Shown here one piece after another: positions 1 through 8,507 of a stretch of DNA of 64,000 nucleotides; positions within the stretch are counted from its first letter, which is position 1, and every line of letters begins with the position of its first letter. Origin of the DNA: Akkermansiaceae bacterium UBA956 (GTDB lineage: Bacteria > Verrucomicrobiota > Verrucomicrobiia > Verrucomicrobiales > Akkermansiaceae); the NCBI GenBank assembly GCA_002293145.1, contig DBCO01000003.1, positions 1,270-65,269 of the forward strand, read 5' to 3'. The notes under the pieces are model-generated. The model saw only the letters and a list, made by a program, of their open reading frames with translations, did no database searches and was not told the DNA's origin. Position numbers and translations under genes: made by a program.

Positions 1-185
1 CGCTTCACCGAAACCGATTTGAAGTCCGACAAATGCTCTAACAGAGTGGTTTCATAATCCGTCCACTCTTTGGCCGCATGATTACCCTTCCCCTGCACCA
101 CAAAGCGCTTGGCTGTCTCGTCGGCATGACTGAGCAGAGTCATCACGACCCCAAGCAAAGAAATGGGCAAAAAAATTGATTTCAT
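1..185 (-). CDS. Exported protein of unknown function, 3' part outside the window
   Basis: Reading the minus strand from an ATG at 185 gives 61 codons that run off the left edge without a stop. The product begins MKSIFLPISLLGVV and has a clear signal peptide (basic N-terminus, hydrophobic core, likely cleavage after SHA). The mature part starts DETAKRFVVQGKGNH and is hydrophilic. No family can be recognised from this much sequence. No Shine-Dalgarno sequence is visible upstream. Confidence 0.6.
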   Translation of the reverse strand, partial: MKSIFLPISLLGVVMTLLSHADETAKRFVVQGKGNHAAKEWTDYETTLLEHLSDFKSVSVK

Positions 186-433
186 ACACACCGTCCGGAT
201 TTGAAAAACATAGCTAAGAAAACCATACGAGCTCATGCCTGTGAGTCAATGAGTTTGTCAATTCGGCAGCGAACTTAAACCACTGCTGAAAGCCCGAAAA
301 TATCGCATCTCTGCCAACTTCAATCCGCGTGAAAAGATTCCACTTTAGGTTATGTTTTTCAAAATGCTGAGACAGATGAAGTTGTTGTTTATTCTACCGC
401 TGCCTGATCCTAACAGGAAAAATGCGCGTTTCC

Positions 434-479
434 AAGGACCGACCCCATTACACGCCAAGGACCGACCCCATTACACGCC
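434..479. repeat. 23-bp tandem duplication
   Basis: Two perfect head-to-tail copies, 434-456 and 457-479, of a unit that starts AAGGACCGACCCC and ends ATTACACGCC. Its inverse contains GGGGTCGGTCCTT, a phrase that, as I recall, is often found beside REP-associated (Y1/RAYT) transposase remnants. That link is from memory and was not tested. Confidence 0.75.
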
Positions 480-480
480 A

Positions 481-625
481 TGCCGAAAGGCACTTAAGAC
501 AATCGTATTCACGCTTTACCCAATATCCATTGGAGCGTCCAAATAGGACTCTGCGCCGAAGGGCACTGAAGACGACTAGCGTCCGGCGCTCGGCTTTGGC
601 ACGTTTGGCTGGGCCAAATAGGACT
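481..625. repeat. Two degenerate copies of a ~72-bp element
   Basis: Copy A (481-550) and copy B (551-625) both begin with a GCCGAARGGCAC core followed by TRAAGAC, and both end with CCAAATAGGACT. The interiors differ in sequence but are almost equal in length. They adjoin the 23-bp tandem duplication and probably belong to the same non-coding repeat remnant. Confidence 0.55.
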
Positions 626-760
626 GCTTGATGTTGTTCTACAAGGCTTACATTATGCTTAAATTGCTGCCTACGTAGTGCAATAAGCAACAAAATTCGT
701 TTATTTGCTGACTTGACTCTGGCTCGATTTGCTAGTAGCACTGGGCAGATTTTCCGACTT

Positions 761-1372
761 ATGATGCGCTTCATTCCTGTTATAGCTTTGTGCCTCACTT
801 GCAGTTCTTGTTTGACCAACCAACAACCGCCCAATCCTCGTGGCAACTACCTCGCTGGATTGGGACAACTTCAATATAGCTCTCACGGAACTGGACCAGC
901 ACCAGCGATTCCCGATGATGTCTCGTATTGGGATGGTGATGATGTTACGGGCGAACCGTTGATCAAAATCAATCGCGCTCAGCAAAAAGCCTTCTTTTAC
1001 AAAGGTAGTAAGCTCGTCGGCGTATCGCGCATCTCCACGGGGAAAGAAGGAAACAACACCCCAGCGGGTAATTACAAGGTTACACAAAAAAACAAAGATC
1101 ACTTTTCCAGCTTATATGGGGTTTTCAAGGATAAGGCCACAGGCCAAATGGTCAATGATAACGTAGACATCCGCGTCGATAAAGTCCCTTCCGGTTGTGT
1201 CTACTATCCCGCTCCGATGAAAAACTTCCTACGCTTCAATGGCGGGATCGGCATGCACACAGGATTTCTTCCCGGCTATGCAGCATCGCACGGATGCATT
1301 CGCATGCCCGATGCGATCGCGGAGAAATTTTTCGAAAACGCCGATTTGGGAACCCCTGTGATAGTCGAGTGA
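761..1372 (+). CDS. L,D-transpeptidase (YkuD domain), probable lipoprotein
   Basis: The 203-residue protein carries a YkuD/ErfK catalytic domain. The characteristic stretch HTGFLPGYAASHGCIRM lies near the C-terminus, with catalytic Cys around residue 179 and the conserved His in SHGC. Such enzymes form 3-3 peptidoglycan cross-links or attach proteins to the wall in the periplasm. The N-terminus (MMRFIPVIALCLTCSSC) is hydrophobic and ends in a lipobox-like SSC, which suggests a membrane anchor. An upstream TTG at 713 keeps the frame open, but the ATG pair at 761/764 sits directly before the signal sequence and is preferred. The stop overlaps the next start (TGATG), so it is coupled to the rhodanese gene. 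Confidence 0.85.
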   Translation: MMRFIPVIALCLTCSSCLTNQQPPNPRGNYLAGLGQLQYSSHGTGPAPAIPDDVSYWDGDDVTGEPLIKINRAQQKAFFYKGSKLVGVSRISTGKEGNNTPAGNYKVTQKNKDHFSSLYGVFKDKATGQMVNDNVDIRVDKVPSGCVYYPAPMKNFLRFNGGIGMHTGFLPGYAASHGCIRMPDAIAEKFFENADLGTPVIVE

Positions 1373-1716
1373 TGAGCTTAGACCCTTCTGAAAGCGAGGA
1401 AATATCTGTGCGTGAATTTTCCCTGATGCGCGAGAACAAGGCTGCATTCAAGCTAATCGACTGCCGCGAATCCGATGAATGGAATTTCAATCGCATCGAA
1501 GGGGCTCGGCATTTTGCCCTATCACGCATGCCGGAGATCGCCCCGCACTTATTAGCACTCGCAGGCGCTGATTTGATCATCTACTGTCATCATGGGATCC
1601 GCTCTTTACACTTGACCCGCTGGCTCCGCGAGCATGGCATCAGCAATGTTTTTTCCCTAGCAGGAGGCATTTCTGCCTGGTCGCGCGATGTCGATCCCAC
1701 GATCACCGAATACTGA
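1372..1716 (+). CDS. Rhodanese-like sulfurtransferase domain protein
   Basis: A single-domain rhodanese of 114 residues. The LIDCRESDEWNFNRIEGA segment near residue 40 and the active-site loop CHHGIRS with Cys near residue 72 are both typical, as is the late LAGGISAW motif. Such proteins move sulfane sulfur through a persulfide on the loop cysteine; the physiological acceptor is unknown here. The ATG at 1372 shares one base with the stop of the L,D-transpeptidase gene, so the two are translationally coupled. The PAS-AraC gene follows after 3 bases. The frame extends upstream to 1195 but only as a shadow of the preceding gene. Confidence 0.85.
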   Translation: MSLDPSESEEISVREFSLMRENKAAFKLIDCRESDEWNFNRIEGARHFALSRMPEIAPHLLALAGADLIIYCHHGIRSLHLTRWLREHGISNVFSLAGGISAWSRDVDPTITEY

Positions 1717-1719
1717 ACG

Positions 1720-2481
1720 ATGCCACACAAACGACGAATTCATGCTACGAATAATGTGCGGGAACAATTCCTCGCTAAAGTCGCATCTTCGCATCCATTT
1801 GTCTATCTCTTCGCGCAGATCCCCGATGTGCACTTTTTCATGAAGGACCTCGACGGGCGCTTCATGGCTGCAGGCCCGGGCATCCTGCGACGTCTCGACA
1901 TGACTGATGAGTCAGAAATCATCGGCCGCACCGACAGTGACATTCATCCGCCGAAGACTGTAGCTGAAATCCGCAAGGACGACATGGAGGTGATGGAATC
2001 CGGAAAGCCGATCATCAACAAGGTGGAAAGTCTTTTTTCTCCCAACAACGGTCACACACTCTATATGACGACTAAGGTGCCGCTTTTTGACGAAACGCAG
2101 CGCGTCATTGGCCTGATCGGGATCGTGCGCCCCTACCAGAATTTAGAAAACCCGCCTGCGGAAATTCAACGCATCAGCCGCTCGATCGCCAACATTCAAC
2201 AACATCACAGTGAGGGCATCACACCGGAAGACATGGCGAAAATCGAGAATATCTCACCGCGACAGCTCAATCGCCTCTACCAGAAGGTTTTCGGCACCTC
2301 TGTCGGTCACTTCATCATGCGCACACGCATTCAATCAGCAAGCAACTCGCTGCTAAGTACAAAGCTCGATATCGCCGCCATCGCCAAGCAGCATGGGTTT
2401 TCGGATCAAAGCGCATTCACTCGCCAATTTCGACTCCACACCGGCGAAACTCCGCTCAAATACCGAGCACGGAGAAAATAA
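1720..2481 (+). CDS. PAS-domain AraC-family transcriptional regulator
   Basis: The 253-residue protein has an N-terminal PAS-like sensor (residues about 25-140, with PDVHFFMKDLDGRFM and LIGIVRPYQ) and a C-terminal AraC/XylS double helix-turn-helix (about 150-250). The second helix-turn-helix is well preserved: DIAAIAKQHGFSDQSAFTRQF followed by HTGETPLKYR. The ligand of the PAS domain is unknown; no haem or flavin signature was seen. It sits three bases behind the rhodanese gene and is the last gene of the run, so it may be autoregulated with the L,D-transpeptidase and rhodanese genes. No terminator is obvious downstream. Confidence 0.85.
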   Translation: MPHKRRIHATNNVREQFLAKVASSHPFVYLFAQIPDVHFFMKDLDGRFMAAGPGILRRLDMTDESEIIGRTDSDIHPPKTVAEIRKDDMEVMESGKPIINKVESLFSPNNGHTLYMTTKVPLFDETQRVIGLIGIVRPYQNLENPPAEIQRISRSIANIQQHHSEGITPEDMAKIENISPRQLNRLYQKVFGTSVGHFIMRTRIQSASNSLLSTKLDIAAIAKQHGFSDQSAFTRQFRLHTGETPLKYRARRK

Positions 2482-2646
2482 TCCCGATTACGCGGGGCAT
2501 GCGGTCTTCAAGTGCTTTTCTTTTTTCATCGGCATCTTTGAGCGGGACCCCAGAAATGAGGCCTTAGCCCTTAACTTCTTTAATGCAAGAATCCGCTAAA
2601 TACGCAACTTTTTGAATGTAGGCGCGGTGTTAATGCCCTCCCCTGC

Positions 2647-3678
2647 TCACATGCGACGCAAATAATCTGGCACTTGCTCGCGTTGCATAGTAGGCGGGAT
2701 TTTTGCACTAGCGTAGGAGATTACCGCGCCGACTCCTGCAGCATGTGAGCCTGACATACGTGGTGCGATTTCGTATTCTGTGAAATAGAATTTTTGCCGT
2801 GCTCTGCGAATCGATCCAGTGATGATGCCGACGATGGTCACTCCCAGCATGAGATAAATCGGCAGTTGCCACTCCTTGAACCAAGATGTGGCTGCAGCTA
2901 CGCGCGCCGCTTGCTCGTGCTCATTGATATCGGCCTTCTCTGGTTTGATAAGAGGAGCAATGACACCTGAGGCAAAGGCTTTTTCCATCCAGTAAATGCG
3001 AATCGACATCTGTACGCAAAAGCCATCCAGCTGGTCAACGGCTTGGCTCTTGACCACTGCTTGATTGATCGAGCTTTGCAATGCGCGCATGCGTTCTCCC
3101 TCGCCCACGGAACGCATCAACTCGGGCGTCAAGTGAAGCTCCGAGCGATCTGGTGCCCCCATGTAATAAAACACAATCACCGCCGGACGCCCGCCCTCGA
3201 AGTATTGAGCAAACAATGAGTCTACCTGAATGTTCGCGGGAATGATTTGTTGTTCATCAAAAACGTATACGTAGAAATCAACATTCGAGTCACTGGAATG
3301 GTACTTCAGAAAACTCAAGCGGTCGCGGAATTCTTGACGGCTCATCAGCTTTTGCGGATCAACCAAATATGACTTCGGTTTTTGCCCAAAGTATTTGGCG
3401 AGATCTTCATCAAGAATCTCTGTAGGCGGAACTACATTGAGGCTTTCCGGACCAAGCTCCGGCAGATCTAATACATCGGGTGGCGGAGGTGGCTCAGTTT
3501 CCTCCTCTTGCAGGCGGAATAGCGCATCCGAGATCAAGCACTCTCCACGCATCACCCGAGCAGCATCTTCCTCTGACCACTGCGGTAACGGATCATGCTT
3601 TTCTGCCTCTTCTGCCGCAATCAAAGGAAGAGCGAGCAAAGTCAGCGTAAAGCATAGAAATTTCCGTAGCCCGCTCAT
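2647..3678 (-). CDS. Membrane-anchored TPM-like protein of unknown function
   Basis: The 343-residue product has a signal peptide (MSGLRKFLCFTLTLLALP), a proline-rich linker near residue 60 and a central alpha/beta region that resembles a TPM domain (SNVDFYVYVFDEQQ, PAVIVFYYMGAPDR). One transmembrane helix lies around residues 270-290 (LPIYLMLGVTIVGIITGSI), and a basic tail follows. The start codon overlaps the stop of the upstream zinc-ribbon TPM gene by four bases (ATGA), so the pair is coupled. TPM proteins have been linked to photosystem repair in plants and to poorly known envelope roles in bacteria; no specific job can be given here. Confidence 0.6.
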   Translation of the reverse strand: MSGLRKFLCFTLTLLALPLIAAEEAEKHDPLPQWSEEDAARVMRGECLISDALFRLQEEETEPPPPPDVLDLPELGPESLNVVPPTEILDEDLAKYFGQKPKSYLVDPQKLMSRQEFRDRLSFLKYHSSDSNVDFYVYVFDEQQIIPANIQVDSLFAQYFEGGRPAVIVFYYMGAPDRSELHLTPELMRSVGEGERMRALQSSINQAVVKSQAVDQLDGFCVQMSIRIYWMEKAFASGVIAPLIKPEKADINEHEQAARVAAATSWFKEWQLPIYLMLGVTIVGIITGSIRRARQKFYFTEYEIAPRMSGSHAAGVGAVISYASAKIPPTMQREQVPDYLRRM

Positions 3679-4352
3679 TTTGATTCCTCCTTGCTCACCG
3701 CAAGCGTTGCGGCATCATACTTCTGAGATGCGTTTTTGACAGGTCCTGAGCGCACCCTCTTCACCAAGTCACCGATCTGCGGCGGCGTGACTTTTCGCTT
3801 GAAGCTCTTAGGGTCTTTGCGTGCCCCGCGGCTTTTTTTCTTGAGGATTTTCTCCAGCGTTTTCAGCAATGCTAGGATGCCCTGATCTGGTCGACGGTCT
3901 AACCAATGCGGATGCGCCTTACTCAGACATTGAAAAGTATCATCCTCATCGAGGTAGGGATCGAGTAAGTATCCATAAGTGATTCCCGCCGCCTTCCCCT
4001 CCACATCCATCACTAACAAAATCCCCGCAGCATTGGGTCTATGCAGCGCTACATCCTCGAAGGCCCCGCGATTGAGCAACCAAAATCCAAATTGACGCAA
4101 GCAGGCAGACTCACGAAACACCCCAGTATAAACCGCGAAAAACAACTGCGGAAAGCGTTTGCTAAAGCGCTCAATCGCTTCTTGCACCAAGCTCCTTTCC
4201 GCCTTGCGCATGAGTCCAGCGGCATCAGTCAGCGTGCGCACGATCACTTCAACTGAGCCAAATTCGGCATCGGCGATGGACAAGCAAAACCCACAGTGAG
4301 GACACGCTTCAGCCCCACGGTGAATTTTTTGTACACATCTCGGACACTTCAT
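3675..4352 (-). CDS. Zinc-ribbon protein with a TPM-like domain
   Basis: The protein of 225 residues begins with a double-CxxC zinc ribbon (MKCPRCVQKI...ACPHCGF). A TPM-type alpha/beta domain follows (about 35-160) with RFPQLFFAVYTGVF and ITYGYLLDPYLDEDD, the acidic segment expected in this fold. The C-terminal 60 residues are very basic and probably disordered. No signal peptide or membrane helix is visible, so it should be cytoplasmic, unlike its exported TPM-like partner downstream. The frame opens at a TTG (4376), but the ATG at 4352 starts exactly at the zinc ribbon and is preferred. Confidence 0.65.
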   Translation of the reverse strand: MKCPRCVQKIHRGAEACPHCGFCLSIADAEFGSVEVIVRTLTDAAGLMRKAERSLVQEAIERFSKRFPQLFFAVYTGVFRESACLRQFGFWLLNRGAFEDVALHRPNAAGILLVMDVEGKAAGITYGYLLDPYLDEDDTFQCLSKAHPHWLDRRPDQGILALLKTLEKILKKKSRGARKDPKSFKRKVTPPQIGDLVKRVRSGPVKNASQKYDAATLAVSKEESK

Positions 4353-4428
4353 TAGCTCTGCCGTAGCATGAAACAATTCCGCGATGAGGTCAAAAAAAAT
4401 GTCATCACAACGGAAAAATTCGCACTTT

Positions 4429-5748
4429 CTAGGGCTTGCGGTAGTATTCTAAGAGTCCATCCACCACAGCATCAGCATACTCGCGGTAGATCGACTTTCG
4501 CGGTTTTCCTGCCACCACGGGCATGCCTTGGTAGTCACCAGCCTGCACACGTTGGTAAACTTCGTGAGAATTCATCACGTAGGGTTCAAAGAAAATGACG
4601 GGACAATTGTAAATGCGATTGGCTAACAAATTTCGCGCATAGAGATAAGGGTGATTCGCTACTTGGCGCGCGCGAGTCGAATTTGGCTCATAGGGATAAG
4701 GCGGCAATCCGGTTTGTGCTGCAAAAACATCTGCCATCACTGCTCCGAGCGCGGCTTCCTCATGGATGGTGCGCTGCAAGATTTTTCGCAGCATCTCAAA
4801 GCGCTGGTCATCGTAGCCGATTTCTTCGTCGGTATAAGCGCCGTTAAGCAGGATGTGCAGGTGGTTTTCATCCACCAATGTCGGCAGCGCTGGATCGCCC
4901 CAGGCTACGGCATTGAAATGCAAGCATAAGACCACATCGGGGCGGATTTTTTCATTCACCATCTTCGCCCGAGCGCGAATCTCGGAAGTGCGATAGAACA
5001 AACTCTCGGCCGCTTTGGTCGTGCGGAAGACTCCCGTGAGCATCGGATTGGTCTGCTTGGCAACATCCACCAAGGTCTCAGGACGGTCAGTGGTCAGTGG
5101 CTCGGTGGATTCGCGCACCAACGTAACTTGGGCGCCGAGCGCCTCCAATCGCGGCTTGATCATATTCGCAACGCGCAGTGTCATATCACCCTCCGTGACC
5201 GGTAAACCATCGCCGATCTTGAACCAGCGTTCTTCCATCTGCGCCCACTGTCCACCGATATGGCCAGGATCAATGGCAATGTGAAGGCTGGCAAGCGGCT
5301 TTTCGTCTGATTGATCGGCGAAAGCCCGCAATTCAGTTCCGCTGCGCCAATCGCGCTGAATCGATTTTTCCTCAGCAGCAGCGGCAAAGTTAAGACGATA
5401 GTAATCACCCGCCACCCGCGATTGCTTCAGGATCAGTGCATGGTCATCCTGGACGTCGATGTATTGCATCCACTCCTGGCTGACTGTGAAATATCGGGTC
5501 AAATCCTCCAGAAACATCGCGCGGGTGATCGTTTGCTGATAAATATCGATCTGGCTCCAGTCGGGCGCAGGGCCCAGTGGGGAAAGTCGCCATTTGGGTG
5601 CATCCGCGCTGAGTTTACTACCACTTGGCTTCGTTTCAGCGACGTCAGTATTTTTGAAATACTCCAACCAGAACGCAACGATTATTGCCACCACGATCAA
5701 GGTGACGAGGGTTGCAACGGTTCTTCGTTTGTTTGGTTCGGCTTGCAT
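4429..5748 (-). CDS. N-acetylmuramoyl-L-alanine amidase (Amidase_3 family)
   Basis: The protein has 439 residues, with a transmembrane anchor at residues 12-30 and the remainder outside the cytoplasm. The Amidase_3 zinc site is recognisable: His in AIDPGHIGG, Glu in VTEGDMTLRVA, and His in VVLCLHFNAV. A late Glu in FFEPYVMNS may be catalytic. Enzymes of this family cut the bond between MurNAc and the stem peptide during wall remodelling and daughter-cell separation. It is longer than minimal members because of about 150 extra N-terminal residues of unknown fold and an insertion between the zinc ligands. It is transcribed toward the TPM pair but 76 bases separate them. Confidence 0.8.
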   Translation of the reverse strand: MQAEPNKRRTVATLVTLIVVAIIVAFWLEYFKNTDVAETKPSGSKLSADAPKWRLSPLGPAPDWSQIDIYQQTITRAMFLEDLTRYFTVSQEWMQYIDVQDDHALILKQSRVAGDYYRLNFAAAAEEKSIQRDWRSGTELRAFADQSDEKPLASLHIAIDPGHIGGQWAQMEERWFKIGDGLPVTEGDMTLRVANMIKPRLEALGAQVTLVRESTEPLTTDRPETLVDVAKQTNPMLTGVFRTTKAAESLFYRTSEIRARAKMVNEKIRPDVVLCLHFNAVAWGDPALPTLVDENHLHILLNGAYTDEEIGYDDQRFEMLRKILQRTIHEEAALGAVMADVFAAQTGLPPYPYEPNSTRARQVANHPYLYARNLLANRIYNCPVIFFEPYVMNSHEVYQRVQAGDYQGMPVVAGKPRKSIYREYADAVVDGLLEYYRKP

Positions 5749-5873
5749 GCTTATAGAAATATCTTCCCTACCAAAAATACACCAGCGTGCACAAAGATCA
5801 ATCCTAGGAAAAAAATATCGGAGAGCGAACTACCCAGCGCAAATTTACCGTATCCATAAGAAAATCGAGAAAC

Positions 5874-5902
5874 TTGACACAAAGAGACAGATTCTCGAAA
5901 TA
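5874..5902 (+). promoter_or_regulatory. Possible sigma-70-type promoter of the LysM lipoprotein gene
   Basis: A perfect TTGACA -35 box lies at 5874-5879, but the -10 positioned 17 bases downstream (GAAATA) is poor. A TATATA sequence about 20 bases further on is an alternative -10 with no matching -35. The call is weak. Confidence 0.25.
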
Positions 5903-5954
5903 AAAGCGTCGCCTCGATCGTTATATAAGATGTCGAACATCGACTTTTACGCCC

Positions 5955-6383
5955 ATGAATAAACCAACATTTCTCTTCCTTCCTTTCGCATCAATCTTCT
6001 TCTCCTCCTGCGGCGGCGATAAGAATGAGAACTACGATACCGCGCCGACTCCTGGCTACGCAGCTCCGACTGGAATGCCGGCTACTGCTGCAGCTACCTA
6101 CGAAGCAGCTGCTTATGAGGAAAACACAGCCATCCTGACTGAGGTCGGCGAAGGTGGAGCCATAGCTCCGGTTGAAGGAGGGGCAGTAGTACCAGTAGAG
6201 CCCACGCTACCCGGAGTAGCCTCCAATCCAACTGGCGCTCGCGAGCACTACGTAGCGCCCGGCGACAGTTTATGGAAGATCAGCAATACCTACAAAGTAT
6301 CCATCGAGTCGATCAAAGCTGCAAACCAAATGACCACCGATACTGTAGTGCTTGGGAAAAAGATGATTATACCCGCCCAATAA
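5955..6383 (+). CDS. LysM-domain lipoprotein
   Basis: This small 142-residue protein starts with a lipoprotein signal (FASIFFSSC, Cys near residue 19). A long low-complexity linker rich in Ala, Pro, Glu and Val follows, then one C-terminal LysM domain (about 95-142) with YVAPGDSLWKISNTYKVS and LGKKMIIP. LysM binds N-acetylglucosamine-containing glycan, so it probably sits on a lipid anchor and touches peptidoglycan. No catalytic domain is present. A hairpin terminator follows. Confidence 0.85.
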   Translation: MNKPTFLFLPFASIFFSSCGGDKNENYDTAPTPGYAAPTGMPATAAATYEAAAYEENTAILTEVGEGGAIAPVEGGAVVPVEPTLPGVASNPTGAREHYVAPGDSLWKISNTYKVSIESIKAANQMTTDTVVLGKKMIIPAQ

Positions 6384-6423
6384 CCCTCACATCCCGCAAC
6401 CCTGCGGTGCTAGATTGATCGAG

Positions 6424-6456
6424 GGCGGCACGATTCACGCGATGCCGCCTTTCTCC
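6424..6456 (+). terminator. Rho-independent terminator after the LysM gene
   Basis: Stem GGCGGCA (6424-6430) pairs with TGCCGCC (6443-6449) around a 12-base loop and is followed by TTTCTCCTT. The tail is only moderately T-rich. Confidence 0.5.
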
Positions 6457-6500
6457 TTGCTATGGATCACCCCTGCTCACTCCTGACAAACAATTTATTG

Positions 6501-7508
6501 ATGAAAACGAAAATCCTGCCAGTGGTCCTAGTTTATTCCTGCGTCCTTGCATTTAGTGCCCTTGCTCAGCAAGCGGACCAAGGGCAACCGGATTCTGTGG
6601 ATTCCGATGCCGCTATAGCCTACGAGGATCTGATCCCTGAACCTCCGCCTCTGAAGCTCCCTCCTCGCGAGGCAGCGCTCGATGCTCTGATGTCGATTCC
6701 ACCGAGCAGCGAGGAATTGAAGGCCACGATCGTGGAGGCACAAAAACAAGGAATCCCTGAGCAAACTATAACCGAAGCAAGGTTCCTATTTTACGTCGAG
6801 CACAAGGAAGAGCAAGCTCTCATCGACTTGTTACCGCTCTGGCAGAAGTTAGAAAAAACATTCTCTCTCGATGAATCAGAAATTTTTGCCACTCGCGAAG
6901 ATTTTCTCGCTGTAATCGAGTTCTCTCGCGCCTTGCAAGCCCTCAAGGCCAAAGATCGTGCCAATTTCAAAAAAGCCATCACCGAGGCCCTTTGGCTCAG
7001 CCCCGCCCAAGCGAGCGCATTCACACCATACATCGAGAAAATGCGCATCGAGGAGCACATCGAGAAGACCAAGATCGATCTCGGTGGTATGCTAAGTGAA
7101 ATCAATGACGGCGAGCCAGCCGAACTGAAAACCATCCTTGGTGACAAACCGGCACTGCTACTGCATTTCTGGTCTCCGTGGAGCCCTGATTGTGAGACAT
7201 CGCAGGTCAGCCTCGGCGATTTAAGCCCATTGCTCAAAGAAAATAACATTGCCCTCGCCTCAATCCTCATTGATGGCCGCAGCGAAATTCTTGCCGAGGC
7301 CCGGGAATTTCTCAAGGCGCAAGACAAACCGATCTCAGGCCCGCAATTGATTGATCGGATGAAAAATAGCTTCGCCTCGCAGTTGCGGCTCACCGACATG
7401 CCGACTGTGGTCCTGCTCAGTCCCGAGGGTAAAATCCTTTATCACGGACGGTCAGAGTCTTCTTTACTACGAGAAAAAATCACCTCTCTCCGTGTGAAAA
7501 AACCATAA
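6501..7508 (+). CDS. Exported thioredoxin-fold protein lacking the first active-site cysteine
   Basis: The 335-residue protein has a signal peptide (KTKILPVVLVYSCVLAFSALA), a helical middle region (about 60-200) and a C-terminal thioredoxin/TlpA-like domain (about 200-335). The usual CxxC is replaced by SPDC: Ser at about residue 228 and Cys at 231. The cis-proline loop (TDMPTVVLLSPEGKI) is intact. With one cysteine it cannot perform ordinary dithiol oxidoreduction. It may act through a mixed disulfide or as a binding module. The frame extends to 6462, but the ATG at 6501 fits the signal peptide. Confidence 0.7.
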   Translation: MKTKILPVVLVYSCVLAFSALAQQADQGQPDSVDSDAAIAYEDLIPEPPPLKLPPREAALDALMSIPPSSEELKATIVEAQKQGIPEQTITEARFLFYVEHKEEQALIDLLPLWQKLEKTFSLDESEIFATREDFLAVIEFSRALQALKAKDRANFKKAITEALWLSPAQASAFTPYIEKMRIEEHIEKTKIDLGGMLSEINDGEPAELKTILGDKPALLLHFWSPWSPDCETSQVSLGDLSPLLKENNIALASILIDGRSEILAEAREFLKAQDKPISGPQLIDRMKNSFASQLRLTDMPTVVLLSPEGKILYHGRSESSLLREKITSLRVKKP

Positions 7509-7588
7509 TTCTCAGACATCTTCCTCGCGGTCCCTCTCTCGATTTATTTCTCCTTTACTGATCACACAAAAATACACATCCTCACGCC

Positions 7589-8467
7589 ATGAAAATCTTT
7601 CGCCTCAGCGCCTTGTGCATGTTCTTCGGTATCCCTCTCACGAGCGCACAGCAAGAAAACATTGAGGATATCGGCGTCGATGAGTCGGGTGTGGAGTTTT
7701 CACCTGATTCCATGCCAGCTACCCCCGAGGATTTGCTCGATGACGAACATGTGCGCGAAGAGCTCGCGGTCAATGATTTCACCGCCCCCTCGATCTCGAA
7801 GGTTTTTGACTCTTTGCAAGCCCTTGCACCCCTACCCACCGATGGCATCGAGCGCAAAATCCCCGAGCGCATGCCGCTGGATCGCGCCGATCTCGCCATA
7901 GAAATTGGCTTCCTCATTGCTGATGGCTTCCTCATCGTGCAAGCTGGTGATCTTACCAAAGTCGAAAATCTCGCCAAAGAACTCTCCCGCTACGGCAAGG
8001 CACTCGGTGCAGGAGATCGCGTCTCTCGCCACGTCGCCGCATTGCTCGAGAATGCCCGCAAAAATGACTCTGCCCAACTCAAGCTCGAACTCTCCGCTAC
8101 ACAAAAAGATGTCGAGAGTGAGTTAGTTGCTCTGCGCGATACCGACCTCGCTCATCTCATTTCTCTCGGGGGATGGCTACGCGCCCTCCATGTGGCAGCA
8201 GGCGCTGTCGATGCCGAATACAGCCGTGCTCGCGCCAAGGAAATCATGCGCGAAGACATTGCCGACTATTACACGGAAATTCTCGGCACCCTTCATCCGC
8301 GCATCTGTGAGCGCCCGAACTTCGTCGAAATGCGCGAGATTTTGTCAGGTCTGCGCAATGACATGATTTACGACAAGGAAAACCCTATCACCGCCGAGCG
8401 AGTGAAGCAAATCCATGCCAAATCAACGACACTTCTTGGGCTCGCGGCCAAGCGTGTCGATCAATAA
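7589..8467 (+). CDS. Exported helical protein of unknown function
   Basis: The product has 292 residues. It begins with a signal peptide (MKIFRLSALCMFFGIPLTSAQQ), continues with an acidic linker (residues 22-60), and the remaining 230 residues appear mainly alpha-helical with many Ala, Glu and Leu. No catalytic motif or known domain was recognised. It lies between the thioredoxin-like gene and the parvulin gene, all three on the + strand with gaps of 40-80 bases, so a role in periplasmic protein handling is possible but is inferred only from position. Confidence 0.6.
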   Translation: MKIFRLSALCMFFGIPLTSAQQENIEDIGVDESGVEFSPDSMPATPEDLLDDEHVREELAVNDFTAPSISKVFDSLQALAPLPTDGIERKIPERMPLDRADLAIEIGFLIADGFLIVQAGDLTKVENLAKELSRYGKALGAGDRVSRHVAALLENARKNDSAQLKLELSATQKDVESELVALRDTDLAHLISLGGWLRALHVAAGAVDAEYSRARAKEIMREDIADYYTEILGTLHPRICERPNFVEMREILSGLRNDMIYDKENPITAERVKQIHAKSTTLLGLAAKRVDQ

Positions 8468-8507
8468 TTCTCCCCTTATACCTATCAGTTAACGATTACC
8501 TTATTCT

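Larger units (their letters stand above)
186..760. other. Intergenic stretch with short repeats, no convincing gene
   Basis: No reading frame here looks like a protein: the short frames are rich in Arg, Thr and Pro and simply translate the repeats. The stretch holds a 23-bp tandem duplication (434-479) and two copies of a degenerate element of about 72 bp (481-550 and 551-625), which are listed separately. The promoter of the downstream L,D-transpeptidase gene should lie in the last 150 bases, but no convincing -35/-10 pair was found. Confidence 0.6.

Noticed and set aside
597..613. Second sigma-54 promoter, TGGCACG at 598
   Set aside because: After TGGCACG the next bases are TTTGGCTGG, which lacks the TTGC element at the required distance.
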